Positions 8,938 through 17,031 are shown, numbered from the stretch's first letter. The stretch is DNA of 64,000 nucleotides from Winogradskyella helgolandensis (GCF_013404085.1 NZ_JABFHO010000001.1:2925001-2989000), one strand, 5' to 3'. The notes: generated by a model not told the origin, from the sequence alone. Numbers and translations are program-made.

Positions 8938-9012
8938 ATGTCATTCCTGTACAGACAGGAATCAAAAATAGAGTATTAATAAAAATAGATTCCTGCTTTC
9001 ACAGGAATGGCA
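8938..9012 (+). repeat. small two-hairpin dispersed element (copy B) between hisF and hisIE
   Basis: Two palindromes are seen: ATTCCTGT-acag-ACAGGAAT (8943-8962) and ATTCCTG-N6-CAGGAAT (8989-9008), separated by AT-rich sequence. The reverse complement of the hisC-hisB spacer aligns with it end to end. The element is non-coding and lies inside an operon. Confidence 0.75.
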
Positions 9013-9022
9013 AAAAAATATT

Positions 9023-9619
9023 ATGAACGTAGATTTCAATAAAAACTCAGATGGTCTTGTGCCAGCAATTATTCAAGATAATAATACTAACAAAGTATTA
9101 ATGTTAGGTTATATGAATGCTGAAGCTTTAAATAAAACTATTGATACTAAATTAGTTACTTTTTTTAGTAGAACCAAACAACGACTTTGGACAAAAGGTG
9201 AAGAGAGTGGAAATGTTTTAAACTTGGTAGACATTAAGTTGGATTGTGATAGCGACTCGTTATTAATTAAAGTGAGTCCAGAAGGTCCAACATGTCACAA
9301 AGGAACAGATACGTGTTGGAATGAAACTAACGAAGAAACTTATGGTTTTATTTCAATGCTTGAGGAGACCATAGCTTCTAGAATAAAAGAAGGTGATTCT
9401 GAAAAATCATATGTCGCATCATTATTTGCCAAAGGAATTAATAAAGTGGCTCAAAAAGTTGGAGAAGAGGCTGTTGAAGTTGTTATAGAGGCAAAAGATG
9501 ATAATGATGACTTGTTTTTAGAAGAAAGTGCCGATTTATTGTTCCATTATTTGATGCTTTTACAGGCAAAAGGGTTCAAATTGAAAAATGTGGTGTCTGT
9601 GCTCAATAGACGAAAGTAA
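9023..9619 (+). CDS. hisIE: bifunctional phosphoribosyl-AMP cyclohydrolase / phosphoribosyl-ATP pyrophosphatase
   Basis: A fusion of steps 2 and 3 in 198 residues. Residues 1-105 are the zinc-dependent cyclohydrolase, with FFSRTKQRLWTKGEESGN, DCDSDSLL metal aspartates, and cysteines in CHKGTDTC. Residues 108-198 are the MazG-like pyrophosphohydrolase, with EEAVEVVIEAK and EESADLLFHYLMLL acidic residues. It is the last gene of the his operon. No clear intrinsic terminator is seen in the 155 bases that follow. Confidence 0.95.
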   Translation: MNVDFNKNSDGLVPAIIQDNNTNKVLMLGYMNAEALNKTIDTKLVTFFSRTKQRLWTKGEESGNVLNLVDIKLDCDSDSLLIKVSPEGPTCHKGTDTCWNETNEETYGFISMLEETIASRIKEGDSEKSYVASLFAKGINKVAQKVGEEAVEVVIEAKDDNDDLFLEESADLLFHYLMLLQAKGFKLKNVVSVLNRRK

Positions 9620-9683
9620 CCATTTCTTAGACGAAAAGTATGTCGTGTTTTTTAAAAGTAGGGGCAGTATTACAAATGGTGAA

Positions 9684-9740
9684 TTTCGTCGAATATATTG
9701 ACTTTTAATCGGTTATAATTTTTTATTATACATAAATTTG
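9684..9740 (+). promoter_or_regulatory. putative promoter region of the T9SS protein gene
   Basis: TAAATTTG at 9733-9740 matches the Bacteroidota -7 box TAnnTTTG exactly and ends 34 bases before the ATG. No well-spaced -33 TTG is seen. TTTCGTCGAATA at 9684-9695 resembles elements near 62981, 63711 and 63984. Confidence 0.45.
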
Positions 9741-9774
9741 GTCCATCATTAACTGAACAAAAAGACCAAATCTC

Positions 9775-11517
9775 ATGAAAAAATCTAAACCTACTTTAGT
9801 TATTTTATTATTTCTAAGTGTTTTTAATTTATCCAAAGCACATGAAAACTTAAAAGTAACATCAGCAATAAATGTTATATCAAACAATGAATTACTCAAT
9901 GCTACATATGTAGATGACCCGAGTATTTTTACTTATGATAATGGTTGGGTTGATGGATTAAATCCTATTGGTTCAGTAGCTCACTTAGATACTAGACACA
10001 TTTTAATTTTAAATGGGGATTTGGTAGTGTCTGCGAATACTATATGTGATCAAATTACGGTAAGTGCAGGAGCATCTTTAACTATAGATGTAGGGGTAAC
10101 TTTAACTGTAGCTGCAGTTATAATGAATTCTCAATCTAATATGTATTCCAGTTTTATTTCAAATGGAACAATTGTAGGTGATCCTGTTGTAACTTATAAC
10201 CGTTTTACTGAGGAAATTGGTACAAATGATTTAGTCTCATCACCTGTTTCAGGTGAATTATTTCCTGCTTTTGCAGCTACCAATATATTAACGCTACCAT
10301 TCTCTAATGATTTAAGAGCTTTTGCACCTTACAATACAATGGCTGGAGCTTATGAGAATTATGATATATTAGTCAATGCCTTAACTACAATAGAAACTGG
10401 TAAAGGGTATAGAGCCGCAACATTAACTCCTGGAGGAGATTTCTTGAAATTTACAGGTATAGCAGAAACTGGCGATGTTACAGGTATTGTACTTTCAGAC
10501 GCTGTATCGGGTGACGCCTGGAACCTTATAGGTAACCCATATCCTTCTTATATTGATGCTGAAGCATTTTTTATTGAGAATGTTTCACAATTAGACGCTA
10601 ATCAAAAAGCAATTTATGGGTATGATGGTGATGCTTCTGATGGTTGGGCTGTTTGGAATTCTGCAACAATAGCAGCTTCAGAAATTTCTGAATTAATTGC
10701 TCCTGGTCAAGGATTCTTTGTAAAAGCGAAAATAGGTGGTGGACTTATAGATTTTACAACTTCCATGCGCCGTACAGGATCTACAGATGATTTTATTGCT
10801 GGTAGGTCTTCAACATCATCATCACACTATGGACATATAAAATTGAAATTAAGCTCTAGTAGTTCTAATTATAATACCGATTTTTATTTCAACAGTAATG
10901 CTTCGGACGGTTTAGATCCAGGTTACGATGCTGGTATATTTGGAACAAACCCGCCTGTATTTTCAATTTATTCTAATTTGATTGAAGGTGATGCAAATCT
11001 CGCTTTAGCTATTCAAGCATTAAATAATGATTCTATGAGTAACGTTGTAGTTCCATTGGGAGTAAATGCGAATCAAGGAGAAGAGCTAACATTTAGTATT
11101 GTAGAAAGCGATATGTCGGATAGTACTAATATGTATTTAGAAGATACAGTAAATGAAACGGTAACATTATTAAATACAACGGACTACATATTTACTCCTG
11201 TTAATGATTTAAGCGGAACTGGACGATTCTATCTTAGATTTGAAACTACCACACTTAGTACTATTGATGTAGATGTTGAGTTAGTGAAAATTTATACTAA
11301 CAATGCGACAAGGACAATTAATATAGAGGGTCAATTGCATAACAAAACTGTAGCAAAATTATTTGATACTAACGGTCGTCTTGTTCTAACTAATGTTTTG
11401 AATACCAATAACGCAACTCAATCTATCGATGTTAGTCAATTAAGCTCTGGTGTATATATTGTAGAGTTAGATAATAATACAAATGAAAGACGCATAGAAA
11501 AATTAATAATTAGATAA
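9775..11517 (+). CDS. secreted protein with T9SS type A sorting domain
   Basis: A 580-residue exported protein. Residues 1-22 are a signal peptide (KKSKPTLVILLFLSVFNLSKA). The N-terminal part (about 30-110) is beta-strand-rich with an ILNGDLVVSANTICDQITVSAG repeat pattern seen in many Bacteroidota surface proteins. The middle (about 130-450) is a long beta-rich region with PYNTMAGAYENYD and IGNPYPSYIDAE motifs. Residues 505-580 are a Por_Secre_tail domain ending in SSGVYIVELDNNTNERRIEKLIIR, which directs export through T9SS and anchoring to A-LPS. The substrate or ligand is unknown. It is a single-gene unit followed by a strong terminator. Confidence 0.85.
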   Translation: MKKSKPTLVILLFLSVFNLSKAHENLKVTSAINVISNNELLNATYVDDPSIFTYDNGWVDGLNPIGSVAHLDTRHILILNGDLVVSANTICDQITVSAGASLTIDVGVTLTVAAVIMNSQSNMYSSFISNGTIVGDPVVTYNRFTEEIGTNDLVSSPVSGELFPAFAATNILTLPFSNDLRAFAPYNTMAGAYENYDILVNALTTIETGKGYRAATLTPGGDFLKFTGIAETGDVTGIVLSDAVSGDAWNLIGNPYPSYIDAEAFFIENVSQLDANQKAIYGYDGDASDGWAVWNSATIAASEISELIAPGQGFFVKAKIGGGLIDFTTSMRRTGSTDDFIAGRSSTSSSHYGHIKLKLSSSSSNYNTDFYFNSNASDGLDPGYDAGIFGTNPPVFSIYSNLIEGDANLALAIQALNNDSMSNVVVPLGVNANQGEELTFSIVESDMSDSTNMYLEDTVNETVTLLNTTDYIFTPVNDLSGTGRFYLRFETTTLSTIDVDVELVKIYTNNATRTINIEGQLHNKTVAKLFDTNGRLVLTNVLNTNNATQSIDVSQLSSGVYIVELDNNTNERRIEKLIIR

Positions 11518-11551
11518 TTCTTATATCTGGAAAAAAAACTACTTTAATTAG

Positions 11552-11590
11552 AAACAGCCATAATTTAATAATTATGGCTGTTTTGTTTTT
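11552..11590 (+). terminator. intrinsic terminator after the T9SS protein gene
   Basis: A perfect 14-bp stem, AAACAGCCATAATT (11552-11565) with its complement (11570-11583), has the loop TAAT and is followed by TTTTGTTTTT. The convergent gene on the minus strand ends 20 bases further on. Confidence 0.85.
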
Positions 11591-11609
11591 GCGGTAATTT
11601 TAAGAAAGT

Positions 11610-12557
11610 TTATTCACCAGCAAGCACAATTTTTAATTCAGGATAATTAGCTTGTAATTCCTTTTGTAATCCGATAACATGAGAGGCTCCAACAATAACA
11701 ATATTTCGTTCTGAATCTGATGCCATAACTTGTTCTCCTATGTTTTTTGCCATTCGCATGTTGCGTTCGTTCCAATAAATTTCGCCTTCAGTACAACCTT
11801 CAGTTTGAACTGTAACGTATGTAAAAGAACTCGATTTATGTAATTGTTCTAAGGATTTTATTTTATTGGTATGTTTTCCTAATCCTCTAAAAATGGCAGG
11901 AATAATAGCAGAATTGTAAGCCTTCTTATTTAGTTTAACATTAATAGCATTATTACCGTTTGATTGTCCTTCTTTGCTGCATTTAGACCAAGCATCATGA
12001 TATTCACCATTGGTTTGTTGGTCGTCCATTGAAGTCAGTCGTTTTATCTCTTTATTTAAGGCGAGTTTAAAAGTTAAGTCTCCGTCTTCATATCGTGTTG
12101 GTTTTTTAGAGCCGTCTATACCATACTTTTTAATATAAGTGTAGAATTCATGATTGGCATTATCTCTATGGTAAGCAAAAGATGTAATCATAAAATCTAA
12201 ATCTTCAGAAGTCATATCGGAAAATGATTTTTCTAAAATAGCATTGTATTTTTCAATATTTGGAGTAAAAACCTGTTGAATAGAATCTGATAAATAATAA
12301 AAGGCTTTGTAGTTTTTAGACCAACCCTCTTTTAAATAGTCCCAACTCAAGGTGTCATTACCTTGTGGACTTTCAACATAGATGGCTGTAGGATTATATT
12401 TTTTAGCACGTCTTAACATGGGTTTGTAACTGTTCTTTACAATATTTGGAACCGTATGCATGGTGCCTACAATTAAGATTTCTTTTTGAGCTTCTTGAGC
12501 GTTTCCATTTAATGTTGAAATAAATAATACGATGATTAAAGTGAATAGCGTTCTCAT
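11610..12557 (-). CDS. DUF5694 domain secreted protein (TraB/EreA-like superfamily)
   Basis: A 315-residue protein with a signal peptide (about 1-20, cut after GNA). The mature part opens with ILIVGTMHTVPN and closes with ERNMRMAKNIGEQVM and NIVIVGASHVIGLQKEL. The GTxH near the N terminus, the NERN pattern and the late GASH motif are typical of the TraB/Tiki/EreA-like metal hydrolase superfamily, and the DUF5694 assignment follows from these. It probably acts in the periplasm; the substrate is unknown. Upstream lie a -7 box and a perfect palindrome (12612-12632), which suggest specific regulation. Confidence 0.7.
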   Translation of the reverse strand: MRTLFTLIIVLFISTLNGNAQEAQKEILIVGTMHTVPNIVKNSYKPMLRRAKKYNPTAIYVESPQGNDTLSWDYLKEGWSKNYKAFYYLSDSIQQVFTPNIEKYNAILEKSFSDMTSEDLDFMITSFAYHRDNANHEFYTYIKKYGIDGSKKPTRYEDGDLTFKLALNKEIKRLTSMDDQQTNGEYHDAWSKCSKEGQSNGNNAINVKLNKKAYNSAIIPAIFRGLGKHTNKIKSLEQLHKSSSFTYVTVQTEGCTEGEIYWNERNMRMAKNIGEQVMASDSERNIVIVGASHVIGLQKELQANYPELKIVLAGE

Positions 12558-12591
12558 AGTTAATGCGTTTTAGTGTTAAACTTTCTTGAAG

Positions 12592-12632
12592 CAAACTTAC
12601 ATTTGAAAATGCTATTAATACAGTATTAATAG
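12592..12632 (-). promoter_or_regulatory. promoter with perfect inverted repeat upstream of the DUF5694 gene
   Basis: On the minus strand TAAGTTTG (12592-12599) fits the -7 consensus. At 12612-12632 a perfect 21-base inverted repeat, CTATTAATAC-a-GTATTAATAG, covers the position expected for the -33 element, so it could be an operator. No U-tract follows on either side, which argues against a terminator. Confidence 0.45.
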
Positions 12633-12652
12633 GTGTTTGGGGTGAAATGACC

Positions 12653-13444
12653 TTAGTTTGTGGTGGAATTAATCATCGTTTTTATATGAGTCTTATACGT
12701 TTTGGAGATGGGTACCTCTACATGATGATTAAGGATTACCAAAAGCTTTCCATTTTCAGTTTTCCAACGTTGAAAATGAAAAGGATTAATAAGATAAGAG
12801 CGATGTGCACGAAGTAATTCTGGAAATTCCTCTGCAATAACTGATAGCTTATTTCTAATTAATGTTTTCTTTAAGCTAGGGCCTGAGAGGTGAAAAACTT
12901 CAATATAATTGTCTGACGATTGAATGCTAATCACGTCATTTAATTGTAAACGTAATCCTTCATAATTACCTTCTCCTTTAATTTCAATTTTTTGATCGTC
13001 TATTTGCTTTTCATAATATTTTCCGAAACTAAAACGTCCAATTAATATAATTGGCAAAATTGTAGCTACTGCAGGTAGTAAAATTGCAGTAAGCATATAT
13101 CCTAAAGTGTAGGGGTTAGGTTCATTAGCTACCACTATATATAAATAATAACAGCGTGCAATTAGGATAGATACTATTGAAAAGGTGAGTATAAAAACAA
13201 GTTCGCTTAAAACCATCCATTGCTTTTTCAACCTCTGATATAAATAGGTTTGAAATGGTAAAAAGAGCAAATAACAAAAGCCGGCAACTAAACCGTAGCC
13301 AGGTAAGTAAATAAGTTTTTCATTAGTAGACAATTGATTGACGTCGAGCGGTTCTGTGAAGTATAAAAATACAAATACCCAAATTGCCAATAGTAAACTA
13401 ATTATCACATGGTGTTTAATTAAAGGATCAAACGGATATTTCAT
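12653..13444 (-). CDS. membrane-anchored LytTR-family DNA-binding regulator
   Basis: The start is set at ATG 13444 (MKYPFDPLIKHHVII), giving 263 residues; an upstream in-frame ATG would run into the preceding gene. Four hydrophobic helices (about 10-30, 45-65, 80-102, 112-135) make a membrane sensor part. A LytTR DNA-binding domain follows (about 160-260), with LQLNDVISIQSSDNYIEVF, ELLRAHRSYLINP and VPISKTYK motifs. Such 4TM-LytTR proteins are one-component regulators common in Bacteroidota. The signal is unknown. It lies five bases downstream of a lipoprotein gene on the same strand, so the two may function together. Confidence 0.85.
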   Translation of the reverse strand: MKYPFDPLIKHHVIISLLLAIWVFVFLYFTEPLDVNQLSTNEKLIYLPGYGLVAGFCYLLFLPFQTYLYQRLKKQWMVLSELVFILTFSIVSILIARCYYLYIVVANEPNPYTLGYMLTAILLPAVATILPIILIGRFSFGKYYEKQIDDQKIEIKGEGNYEGLRLQLNDVISIQSSDNYIEVFHLSGPSLKKTLIRNKLSVIAEEFPELLRAHRSYLINPFHFQRWKTENGKLLVILNHHVEVPISKTYKTHIKTMINSTTN

Positions 13445-13449
13445 AGGTT

Positions 13450-14151
13450 TTATTCTTCTAAGCTTTTCATTAAATAATGATAACCATAGTAACGACAAGA
13501 ACCATTGTTGGCACTTACAAACTCATTACTAGTTGAATTTAAAAATAAATAATTTTCAGTAGTAGTACAATAATAGTCGCTTAAGTCTAGGTTGTAAACT
13601 TCAAATTCAAACTCGCGTAAACGTCTAACTTGATTGGCATTCAGTTTTTTATTCTTGTGATAATTTGTGTTGATGTAATATTCAGATTCTTTTTTATATA
13701 ATTCTAATTTTGTACTATAAGATAAGAAACAGCCAGAGCTATTTGTGTAAAGATTAAGTATTTCATTTTCTTTTAATGCATCGATAAGCAAACAACATTT
13801 GGTGTCTTTAATTAAAGAATAATCTAATGAATCTTGATAAAAAATGACTTTAGTATTTTTACTATTTATTGTAAAGTCAATGTTGTTTTCTTGTTTGTAA
13901 AATGTAGAATAAACCAATTTGTAAGGTCCAAAAGGTAGTTTAAAATTAGAATCTGTTAGGCGCTTATAATTATAAATTTCAGAGTCGTCAATGGATTCTA
14001 TGATATAACTTCGATTAAGGTTGAATTCTTCAGGTTTATATTTGATGTATAACTCTTCAATTTCAATTTGACCTTTTTTTATTTTAACCTTTTCCTTTTC
14101 GCAATTCATTAAGCTAAAGAAAATGAATAATACGATTAAATTACATCTCAT
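13450..14151 (-). CDS. hypothetical lipoprotein
   Basis: A 233-residue protein with a short hydrophobic N terminus and a cysteine at 18 (FIFFSLMNC), a weak lipobox. The mature part is Tyr-, Asn- and Lys-rich with four further cysteines in CCLL, SGCF and DYYC. No family is recognised. It precedes the LytTR regulator by five bases, so co-transcription is likely and it may be an envelope input to that regulator (inference). It is divergent from truA across a 68-base gap. Confidence 0.6.
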   Translation of the reverse strand: MRCNLIVLFIFFSLMNCEKEKVKIKKGQIEIEELYIKYKPEEFNLNRSYIIESIDDSEIYNYKRLTDSNFKLPFGPYKLVYSTFYKQENNIDFTINSKNTKVIFYQDSLDYSLIKDTKCCLLIDALKENEILNLYTNSSGCFLSYSTKLELYKKESEYYINTNYHKNKKLNANQVRRLREFEFEVYNLDLSDYYCTTTENYLFLNSTSNEFVSANNGSCRYYGYHYLMKSLEE

Positions 14152-14219
14152 ATGATTATAATAATCATAAATATAAGCATTGCTTTTGGAATCGTCAATA
14201 AAATTACGTTCTTGTCATT

Positions 14220-15005
14220 ATGTTTGATAAACGCTACTATTATCTTATAAAAATTCAATATTTAGGTTATCGTTTTCATGGTTGGCAAAAGCAACCTGAT
14301 GTTAAAACGGTACATCTAATGATAGATCGTACTTTAAAATTTATTTTTCAAGATACGCGGTTTAAAACTTTAGGTGCTGGCAGAACAGATGCCATGGTGT
14401 CTGCAAATGAAGCCGCTTTAGAGTTATTTGTATATAACGAGCCACTTCAAGATTTCGATGCATTTTTGGATTTATTCAATCTTAATTTGCCTCAAGATAT
14501 TAGAGCTTTATCTATTGAAGAAGTTGATAAGCAATTTAATATTATTCAAGACTCCAAATTAAAGGAATACCACTATGTATTTTCAGAAGGTCAAAAAAAT
14601 CACCCATTTTGTGCACCAATTTTAACTACAATTCTTGAGCCGCTTAATGTTGATTTAATGAAACAAGGTGCTAAATTATTTGAAGGTCATCATAATTTTA
14701 GAACCTATTGCTATCGCGCTACAGATAAAGGACAATATATAAGGACCATTGAATATTCAGAAATTGTAGACAACGATATATATACAGCCAATTTTTTCCC
14801 TGAGAAATCTTATGTGTTAAAAGTTGTAGGTAAAGGTTTTATGCGAAACCAAATCCGATTAATGGTTGGCTGCTTAATTAAATTAGGAAGAGGAGACGTT
14901 ACTTTAGGTTATATAGAAGATACTTTGAAAATGGAAAGTACGGAAGTGATGGATTATATTGCACCAGCTTCTGGTTTAATTCTACATTCCGTTAATTTTG
15001 AATAA
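14220..15005 (+). CDS. truA: tRNA pseudouridine(38-40) synthase TruA-like
   Basis: A 261-residue pseudouridine synthase of the TruA family. It carries the first conserved block YLIKIQYLGYRFHGWQKQP, the catalytic aspartate Asp57 in LGAGRTDAMVSAN (canonical GRTDxGVHA, here with M in place of G and S in place of H), the EGHHNFRTYC block and the VVGKGFMRNQIRLMVG block near the C terminus. It isomerises uridines in the anticodon stem-loop of tRNAs. The altered residues after the catalytic Asp could mean a paralogue with different tRNA preference. A terminator follows directly. Confidence 0.85.
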   Translation: MFDKRYYYLIKIQYLGYRFHGWQKQPDVKTVHLMIDRTLKFIFQDTRFKTLGAGRTDAMVSANEAALELFVYNEPLQDFDAFLDLFNLNLPQDIRALSIEEVDKQFNIIQDSKLKEYHYVFSEGQKNHPFCAPILTTILEPLNVDLMKQGAKLFEGHHNFRTYCYRATDKGQYIRTIEYSEIVDNDIYTANFFPEKSYVLKVVGKGFMRNQIRLMVGCLIKLGRGDVTLGYIEDTLKMESTEVMDYIAPASGLILHSVNFE

Positions 15006-15006
15006 A

Positions 15007-15040
15007 AAAAGGTATTAATTCTATTGAACTAATACCTTTT
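15007..15040. terminator. bidirectional intrinsic terminator after truA
   Basis: AAAAGGTATTA (15007-15017) pairs with TAATACCTTTT (15030-15040), with one inner mismatch before further pairing. Runs of T follow the stem on both strands (seven A on the plus strand before it), so it can end truA and also the minus-strand gene that stops at 15249. Confidence 0.7.
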
Positions 15041-15143
15041 ATAATTGGTTGGTTTTGCTTTATTATCTTGAATTGATAACATATAGTTATCCAAATTCAA
15101 AAATCTTAGCATTTTAAATAAAGAGATTTATTTTCCGTTTATA

Positions 15144-15189
15144 TTACATGAAATAAGTACATATAGTGCTTATTTATTTTTCCATGTAA
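15144..15189. other. nested inverted repeat, possible structured RNA
   Basis: Outer arms TTACATG (15144-15150) and CATGTAA (15183-15189) enclose inner arms AAATAAG (15151-15157) and CTTATTT (15169-15175), with an 11-base loop and a 7-base right-hand bulge. It lies in the 243-base gap between truA and the small gene at 15249. It has no T-run, so it is not a simple terminator. Confidence 0.35.
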
Positions 15190-15248
15190 AATAAATAGTA
15201 AGATGTTAATTTCTACATGAAATTAACGAATAAACAAACTCTAAATAT

Positions 15249-15470
15249 TTAATCTGCTACGTGCACTTTAGGCTCTTTGTCTACAAATTTTCCATTGACA
15301 GATTCACCTAAAATGATAACTTCTTTTGAGCGCTCGTACATTTTGATAGCACGATGCATCTGTAATTTGGTTCCACTGTATAGTTTTACACCTGATTTTG
15401 AGCCTTTGTTTCTAATCTCAATATAGAAACCATCCTTTAGTGCTGTTGGTCTTGTTGCTGGTCTACCCAT
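15249..15470 (-). CDS. small conserved flavobacterial protein
   Basis: A 73-residue basic protein starting MGRPATRPTALKDGFYIEIRN. The start is chosen at 15470 because the frame upstream has no plausible family-like sequence and the MGRPATRP opening is a natural N terminus. The middle contains GVKLYSGTKLQMHRAIKMYERSKEV, likely one long helix, and the tail is charged. There is no signal peptide. It may bind nucleic acid given the high Arg/Lys content, but this is inference. It is monocistronic, with a shared terminator at its 3' side. Confidence 0.6.
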   Translation of the reverse strand: MGRPATRPTALKDGFYIEIRNKGSKSGVKLYSGTKLQMHRAIKMYERSKEVIILGESVNGKFVDKEPKVHVAD

Positions 15471-15611
15471 AAATATATTGTCTGTTTTTAAAAGTAGTGC
15501 ATAATAGGGAAAATTATAAGAACTCACAAGTTTATTCCAAAACAATTATTAAGACAATTAACTTTAATATTAAAACAATTTAAGTCGGAGAGTTTTCATT
15601 GAAAAAGCCTC

Positions 15612-15632
15612 TAGATATTTCTGAGATATCTA
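15612..15632. promoter_or_regulatory. perfect inverted repeat in the 298-base gap upstream of mscS
   Basis: TAGATAT (15612-15618) and ATATCTA (15626-15632) are separated by seven bases. The gap 15471-15768 has no gene. The palindrome could be an operator for either the divergent 73-residue gene or the channel gene. Confidence 0.3.
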
Positions 15633-15710
15633 CACTTAAAATTGATGAATTAAGCTTGAATTTTTTAGGTCCTCAGTCATATTTTAATAGAGTTAAGACT
15701 CTTTGGATAC

Positions 15711-15745
15711 GAGCAAATAATACAGCGCTGTACTTCCGATATTTG
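15711..15745 (+). promoter_or_regulatory. bipartite promoter-like element upstream of mscS (copy 1)
   Basis: GAGCAAAT (15711-15718), 17 bases, then CCGATATTTG (15736-15745), ending 23 bases before the ATG. The identical two boxes with identical spacing occur upstream of the small lipoprotein gene at 16720-16754. GATATTTG is one base from the TAnnTTTG -7 box. Confidence 0.65.
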
Positions 15746-15768
15746 TCATTGATAAACTTAATAACTCA

Positions 15769-16671
15769 ATGAAGGAACAATTTAACACAGCTTTTGGAAA
15801 TTTAACGGACAAACTAATTGGTTGGTTTAATACAATAATAGAAAGTATACCAAATTTAATACTAGCCATTTTAGTAATGGTAGCAGCCTATTTTTCTGCT
15901 AAATATGTAAGTAGGTTAGTTGTTAAAATAGTAGATAAAAGAGTTAAACAAGACTCTATTAAAAGTGCTATTGCTCGTGTAACTGCTGTTGTGGTTGTTG
16001 CTTTAGGATTATTTATAGCACTAGGTGTTTTAAATTTAGGCAAAGCATTAACATCTTTGCTTGCAGGTGCTGGTGTTGTTGGTTTAGCTATTGGTTTAGC
16101 ATTACAAGGTACTTTAGCAAATACTTTTGCAGGTCTTATTTTATCCTTTAGAAAAAAAATTCAAATTGGACATTGGGTTGAAACCACAGGGTTTTCAGGT
16201 GAAGTTATGGATATAAACCTTAAAGATTTTACGTTAAAAGAGGCGGATAACAATATCGTGATTATTCCAAATAAAACGATTTTAGATAATCCTTTAAAAA
16301 ACTATTCTTTAACTACCAAAATGAGGATTTTTATTGAGTGTGGAGTAGGTTATGAGTCCGATTTAGAAAAAGTTAAGCAATTAACAAAAGACGTTATTGC
16401 TAATAATTTTGAGCAAGTAAAATCTGCTGAAGACGTTGAGTTTTACTATACCGAATTTGGTGATAGTTCTATTAATTATTTATGTCGATTTTGGATAGAT
16501 GCAGAAAGTATGTTGGAAAAATTAAGAGCAAAAACAACTGCAATTATTGAAATTAAAAAGGCGTATGATAAAGAAGGTATAAATATTCCTTTTCCAATCA
16601 GAACCTTGCAGTTTGATAACAAGCTAGATGTAAAGGCTTCCAACTTAAGGGAATCAATTAACAATAATTAG
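15769..16671 (+). CDS. small-conductance mechanosensitive channel, MscS family
   Basis: A 300-residue MscS-like channel that opens under membrane tension to release osmolytes. Three hydrophobic segments are seen: about 26-48, 66-88 and the pore-lining helix about 93-118 (LLAGAGVVGLAIGLALQGTLANTFAG, with the Gly/Ala packing pattern of MscS TM3). The beta domain (GHWVETTGFSGEVMDINLKDFTLKEADNNIVIIPN) and the alpha/beta C-terminal vestibule follow. Length is close to E. coli MscS (286). It is preceded by the shared GAGCAAAT-N17-CCGATATTTG signature, which suggests stress-dependent expression together with the next gene. Confidence 0.92.
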   Translation: MKEQFNTAFGNLTDKLIGWFNTIIESIPNLILAILVMVAAYFSAKYVSRLVVKIVDKRVKQDSIKSAIARVTAVVVVALGLFIALGVLNLGKALTSLLAGAGVVGLAIGLALQGTLANTFAGLILSFRKKIQIGHWVETTGFSGEVMDINLKDFTLKEADNNIVIIPNKTILDNPLKNYSLTTKMRIFIECGVGYESDLEKVKQLTKDVIANNFEQVKSAEDVEFYYTEFGDSSINYLCRFWIDAESMLEKLRAKTTAIIEIKKAYDKEGINIPFPIRTLQFDNKLDVKASNLRESINNN

Positions 16672-16719
16672 AATACGATTTTAGTAACGTTATCATTTGA
16701 GTCAAAAGTCAATCGGTTA

Positions 16720-16754
16720 GAGCAAATTATATCATATGTACATTCCGATATTTG
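16720..16754 (+). promoter_or_regulatory. bipartite promoter-like element upstream of the small lipoprotein (copy 2)
   Basis: GAGCAAAT (16720-16727), 17 bases, then CCGATATTTG (16745-16754), ending 31 bases before the ATG. Both boxes and the spacing match copy 1 at 15711-15745. Confidence 0.65.
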
Positions 16755-16785
16755 TAATAACAATAACCCGTAAAACCAAAAAACA

Positions 16786-16956
16786 ATGAAAAAATTTAGT
16801 TATTTATTTATAGCATTATTTAGTTTAAGTTTAATGACCACCAGTTGCAGAGAACAGAAAGATACAGGTGATAAAATAGAAGATGCCGTTGACGATGCAG
16901 GAGATGCATTTGAAGATGCAGCCGATGATGTCGAAGATGCCGTTGACGACAACTAA
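16786..16956 (+). CDS. tiny acidic lipoprotein
   Basis: A 56-codon gene. Residues 1-20 are a signal peptide and Cys21 follows a lipobox-like MTTSC. The mature part is almost entirely acidic and alanine-rich, in repeating (V/F)(E/D)DA blocks: KIEDAVDDAGDAFEDAADD and so on. It resembles small flavobacterial lipoproteins of the entericidin-like kind with an amphipathic helix, which is an inference. A promoter signature shared with the mscS gene precedes it and a strong terminator follows 24 bases after the stop, so it is a complete single-gene unit and very probably real despite its size. Confidence 0.8.
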   Translation: MKKFSYLFIALFSLSLMTTSCREQKDTGDKIEDAVDDAGDAFEDAADDVEDAVDDN

Positions 16957-16980
16957 TATAAGATTATAATATTATCATAA

Positions 16981-17008
16981 AAGCCATCGTTACGATGGCT
17001 TTTTTTTA
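16981..17008 (+). terminator. intrinsic terminator after the small lipoprotein
   Basis: Perfect stem AAGCCATCG / CGATGGCTT with loop TTA, followed by an uninterrupted run of T. Confidence 0.9.
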
Positions 17009-17031
17009 TTTTTATAAAAAAATCAACTGCT

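Noticed and set aside
12612..12632. Intrinsic terminator of the LytTR gene
   Set aside because: The palindrome is AT-rich, has a single-base centre and is not followed by a T-run in the needed direction; an operator is more likely.
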